From IMG/VR virus record IMGVR_UViG_3300031825_000017, positions 1 to 50,870 of that record: a DNA stretch of 50,870 bases. One strand, 5' to 3'. Positions 48,917 to 50,870 of this stretch are shown one piece after another (the stretch's first letter is position 1; every line of letters begins with the position of its first letter). Source of the stretch: a virus. Below the pieces are notes generated by a model. It ran no database searches and had not been told where the DNA came from. It worked only from the letters and a program-made list of their open reading frames with translations. The translations under genes were made by a program, and so were the position numbers.

Positions 48917-49534
48917 ATGAAAACCTACGCCCGTATTGAGAGTGGCCGAGTGGTTGAGATCATCGAGCCGATGGTCTACGAGATCGATGCGCCGGGAGAC
49001 CAGCCAGATTTCAAGAGCGGTGAAGAGGTTCCAATCGAGCGCCGCTTCACACCGGAGATCGTGGCAACTCTCGTTGATGTCGGCGACCTTTCGAGCGTCG
49101 GTATCGGTGATGCCTACGCGAATGGAATCTTCACCCCATGCGTATCTCCTGCGCCCACCGCCGCGCAACTGCTCACCCAAGCGCAGGCGGCGCAGATCGC
49201 GAAGGTCAGTGCATCGTGTCAAGCGACCATCCTAGCCGGCTTCACCTCGTCTGCGCTCGGCGCCACGCGCAACTATCCGTCCCAGGATACCGATCAACGC
49301 AACCTGCTGAGCGCGGTATCGGCGTCGGTCGGGGCCGCAACTGGTTGGGCGACGCCGATCTGGTGCGCGGTGGGCGATGTATGGTCCTTCGAATCGCACT
49401 CTGCCGCACAGGTGCAGCAAGTCAACGGCGACTGGCTGGCTGCGCGTGTGGTGGCGCAGAAAAAGTATGCCGATCTGGTCGCGCAGATCAATGCGGCGGC
49501 GACGGTCGCTGCGGTTGAAGCCATCGACTGGTAA
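48917..49534 (+). CDS. Tail fibre assembly-like protein with DUF4376 end
   Basis: This is a 205-residue protein. The first 75 residues resemble fibre assembly partners (KTYARIESGRVVEIIEP). The second half (ATILAGFTSSALGATRNYPS, QDTDQRNLLSAVSASVG, VWSFESHSAAQVQQVNGDWL) is DUF4376. It follows the fibre gene, as Tfa genes do, and is followed by a terminator. Confidence 0.75.
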   Translation: MKTYARIESGRVVEIIEPMVYEIDAPGDQPDFKSGEEVPIERRFTPEIVATLVDVGDLSSVGIGDAYANGIFTPCVSPAPTAAQLLTQAQAAQIAKVSASCQATILAGFTSSALGATRNYPSQDTDQRNLLSAVSASVGAATGWATPIWCAVGDVWSFESHSAAQVQQVNGDWLAARVVAQKKYADLVAQINAAATVAAVEAIDW

Positions 49535-49556
49535 GAGCAAAAATCCCGCAGCAACG

Positions 49557-49588
49557 ATGCCCGCCCCAGCGCGGGCATTTCTCTTTCT
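49557..49588 (+). terminator. Rho-independent terminator after the fibre genes
   Basis: Stem ATGCCCGC / GCGGGCAT with a 6 nt loop and a T-rich tail (TTCTCTTT). The HNH gene starts 14 bp later. Confidence 0.75.
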
Positions 49589-49601
49589 GGACACACCAGA
49601 C

Positions 49602-50348
49602 ATGGCAGGGGACGACGGCGTCTGCAATACAAAGGCGTGCAGGGTGTGCGGTATTACCAAGCCCTCCTCCGAGTTCTACAGGCGGCGCAGTGATGGGGAT
49701 GGCCTTAGATCGGAGTGCAAGTCATGCAGAAGTGCGGCTAACAGGGCGAGGAAAGATGCGGATCCAGAGCGCTACGCCGCGACTAAAAGAGCATGGCATG
49801 AGGCCAATCGCGATTCCCAGTTGCTCAAGAATAAGGCGTGGCGCGAGACGAACAAAGAGCGCCATCTTGCTAGCGTAAAGGCGTGGCAGACCGACAACCA
49901 AGAACGGATCGCTATCGCAAGACGCAAGTGGCGGAAGGAAAATAAGCATCGGCACGCCAATACCCACAAGAACTGGTGCGGGGCAAATCCGGATCTGATC
50001 CGGGCTTATGCGGCCGCACGACGCGCTATGAAGCTGCAGGCTACGCCGTCCTGGGCAAATCGTGACGCAATCATCGAGTACTACGAAGACGCGGTCCGGC
50101 TTTCTGCCGAGACTGGCTATGCGTGGCACGTTGACCACATCGTTCCGCTCAAGTCCAAGTTTGTGTGCGGGTTGCATTGTGAGGCGAACCTGCGAGTCAT
50201 CCCGTCGATAGAGAACCAAATGAAGAACAACCGCTGGTGGCCGCACATGGCCATTGACGGCCCACGTGCGCGAAGAACTTCGAGCGCCTCGGGCGCATTT
50301 CAATGCAACACTGCCGCTTACGGCGGCTCTATTGGGCAACAGACATGA
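49602..50348 (+). CDS. HNH endonuclease with N-terminal zinc finger (homing-type)
   Basis: This is a 248-residue protein. The N-terminal finger is CRVCGITKPSSEFYRRRSDG followed by CKSC. A basic helical middle follows, with repeated W and NR/NK pairs (AWHEANRDSQ, AWRETNKERH, AWQTDNQERI). The HNH core is at about residue 175: WHVDHIVPLKSKFVCGLHCE, then ANLRVIPSIENQMKNN. Free-standing enzymes of this build spread as homing endonucleases in phages. It is AT-richer than its neighbours and follows a terminator. The last 35 residues look like extended, non-conserved tail. Confidence 0.85.
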   Translation: MAGDDGVCNTKACRVCGITKPSSEFYRRRSDGDGLRSECKSCRSAANRARKDADPERYAATKRAWHEANRDSQLLKNKAWRETNKERHLASVKAWQTDNQERIAIARRKWRKENKHRHANTHKNWCGANPDLIRAYAAARRAMKLQATPSWANRDAIIEYYEDAVRLSAETGYAWHVDHIVPLKSKFVCGLHCEANLRVIPSIENQMKNNRWWPHMAIDGPRARRTSSASGAFQCNTAAYGGSIGQQT

Positions 50349-50761
50349 CAACTGGCCGACAACTGAAGGACTTCGACCCAGCCGCCCCAATCACTGATGC
50401 AGACGTTCTCTACGGAGCGCAGTCAGGCGCCGAGAAGAAGGTGACGGCGGCGCAGGTGGCGGCGTATATCGTGGGCAGCCAACTCGACTTGACGCTGCTC
50501 GGCTGGGCCCAGACGCAAAACTTCCAACTGGTGAGCGGCACGCGCGATGCCAATGGCGCGCTGACGGCAGCGCAGATCGCATGGCCTGACGGTACTGCCG
50601 GCGTATTCACCGCAGACGTGCTCAGCACCGCGTTTCCGGGTGCCATCGACGCATGGCATGCCACCTACGTGGGTGCCACCACCAAGACCGTCACGCAGCC
50701 TGCTGTGACGCGAGATGCCAACGGCGCCGTGACGGCGCAGCCTGCAATTTTGATTTCGTGA
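50345..50761 (+). CDS. Virion appendage protein, 138 aa
   Basis: The N-terminus (MTTGRQLKDFDPAAPITDAD, VLYGAQSGAEKKVTAAQVAA) is a pattern found at the base of phage tail fibre and appendage proteins. The remainder has beta-like repeats (TRDANGALTAAQIAW and TRDANGAVTAQPAILIS). It overlaps the HNH stop by 4 bp, so HNH insertion may have occurred just ahead of it. Confidence 0.6.
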   Translation: MTTGRQLKDFDPAAPITDADVLYGAQSGAEKKVTAAQVAAYIVGSQLDLTLLGWAQTQNFQLVSGTRDANGALTAAQIAWPDGTAGVFTADVLSTAFPGAIDAWHATYVGATTKTVTQPAVTRDANGAVTAQPAILIS

Positions 50762-50769
50762 GGTGAGAG

Positions 50770-50870
50770 ATGGGATTGCTTGACCCGCCGTTTCGTCAGC
50801 CAACAAAGGTCCAGAATTGGGCGCGCAGCATGCGCAACCCGCGTTCGGTATTTCCGGTTATGGCGGCCCC
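50770..50870 (+). CDS. Phage gene cut by the window edge
   Basis: Starts MGLLDPPFRQPTKVQNWARS behind GAGGTGAGAG and remains open to the last base, so only 33 residues are visible. Product not recognisable. Confidence 0.5.
   Translation, partial: MGLLDPPFRQPTKVQNWARSMRNPRSVFPVMAA

Overview
The window is the left part (about 51 kb) of an integrated temperate phage in a GC-rich betaproteobacterium, probably of the order Burkholderiales. That host assignment is an inference from the high GC content and the style of the genes. The left edge is the 3' end of a tRNA-Ser gene on the + strand, followed directly by a tyrosine integrase reading back towards it. This is the usual attL arrangement. The right attachment site and any holin or endolysin genes are not in the window and probably lie beyond its right edge.

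From 119 to 17413 nearly every gene is on the minus strand, in a tightly overlapped leftward early operon driven by a repressor-controlled promoter at about 17464-17517. In transcription order it carries a DUF7666 protein with 9-residue tandem repeats, many small genes, a Bet/RecT annealing protein with a PD-(D/E)XK exonuclease, and a diversity-generating retroelement (DGR). It then carries a cytosine-5 DNA methyltransferase, a helicase/N-methylase gene that looks deleted, a DUF1643 protein, a J-domain protein, a DUF4224 protein and the integrase.

The DGR at 9276-11892 is the most striking system. It has a reverse transcriptase with a YVDD active site and an SQ motif, an Avd-like helical protein, one template repeat (TR, 10403-10493), and two separate target genes that each end in a variable repeat (VR, 11047-11137 and 11543-11633). 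Of 19 differences between the TR and the two VRs, 18 are at template adenines on the coding strand. The targets are small proteins without signal peptides, with DUF1566/C-type-lectin-like ends. They sit in the early operon, far from the tail genes.

The immunity region (17464-20098) holds a CI-type LexA/S24 repressor with a zinc-ribbon membrane protein and a lipoprotein downstream of it, a Cro/YdaS-like gene, and operator clusters on both sides (two sites at PL, three at PR). To the right come replication genes (an O-like initiator with a candidate internal origin, and a DnaB helicase), then RusA, NinB, an HNH-type protein, many small genes, a likely late regulator, and a phage tRNA with a CAT anticodon.

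From about 27.3 kb onward is the late operon: small and large terminase, DUF1073 portal, Mu F-like head protein, DUF2213 protease/scaffold, decoration protein, DUF2184 major capsid and connectors. It continues with a contractile tail (DUF3383 sheath, DUF3277 tube, tail chaperone with a textbook -1 frameshift signal, short tape measure with a lysozyme domain, hub, spike, wedge, baseplate J, DUF2612) and then a glycine-rich tail fibre and its partner. Three genes look like later insertions: a secreted protein on the opposite strand (43576-44394), a Rha-type regulator between two terminators (45259-45768), and an HNH endonuclease after a terminator (49602-50348).
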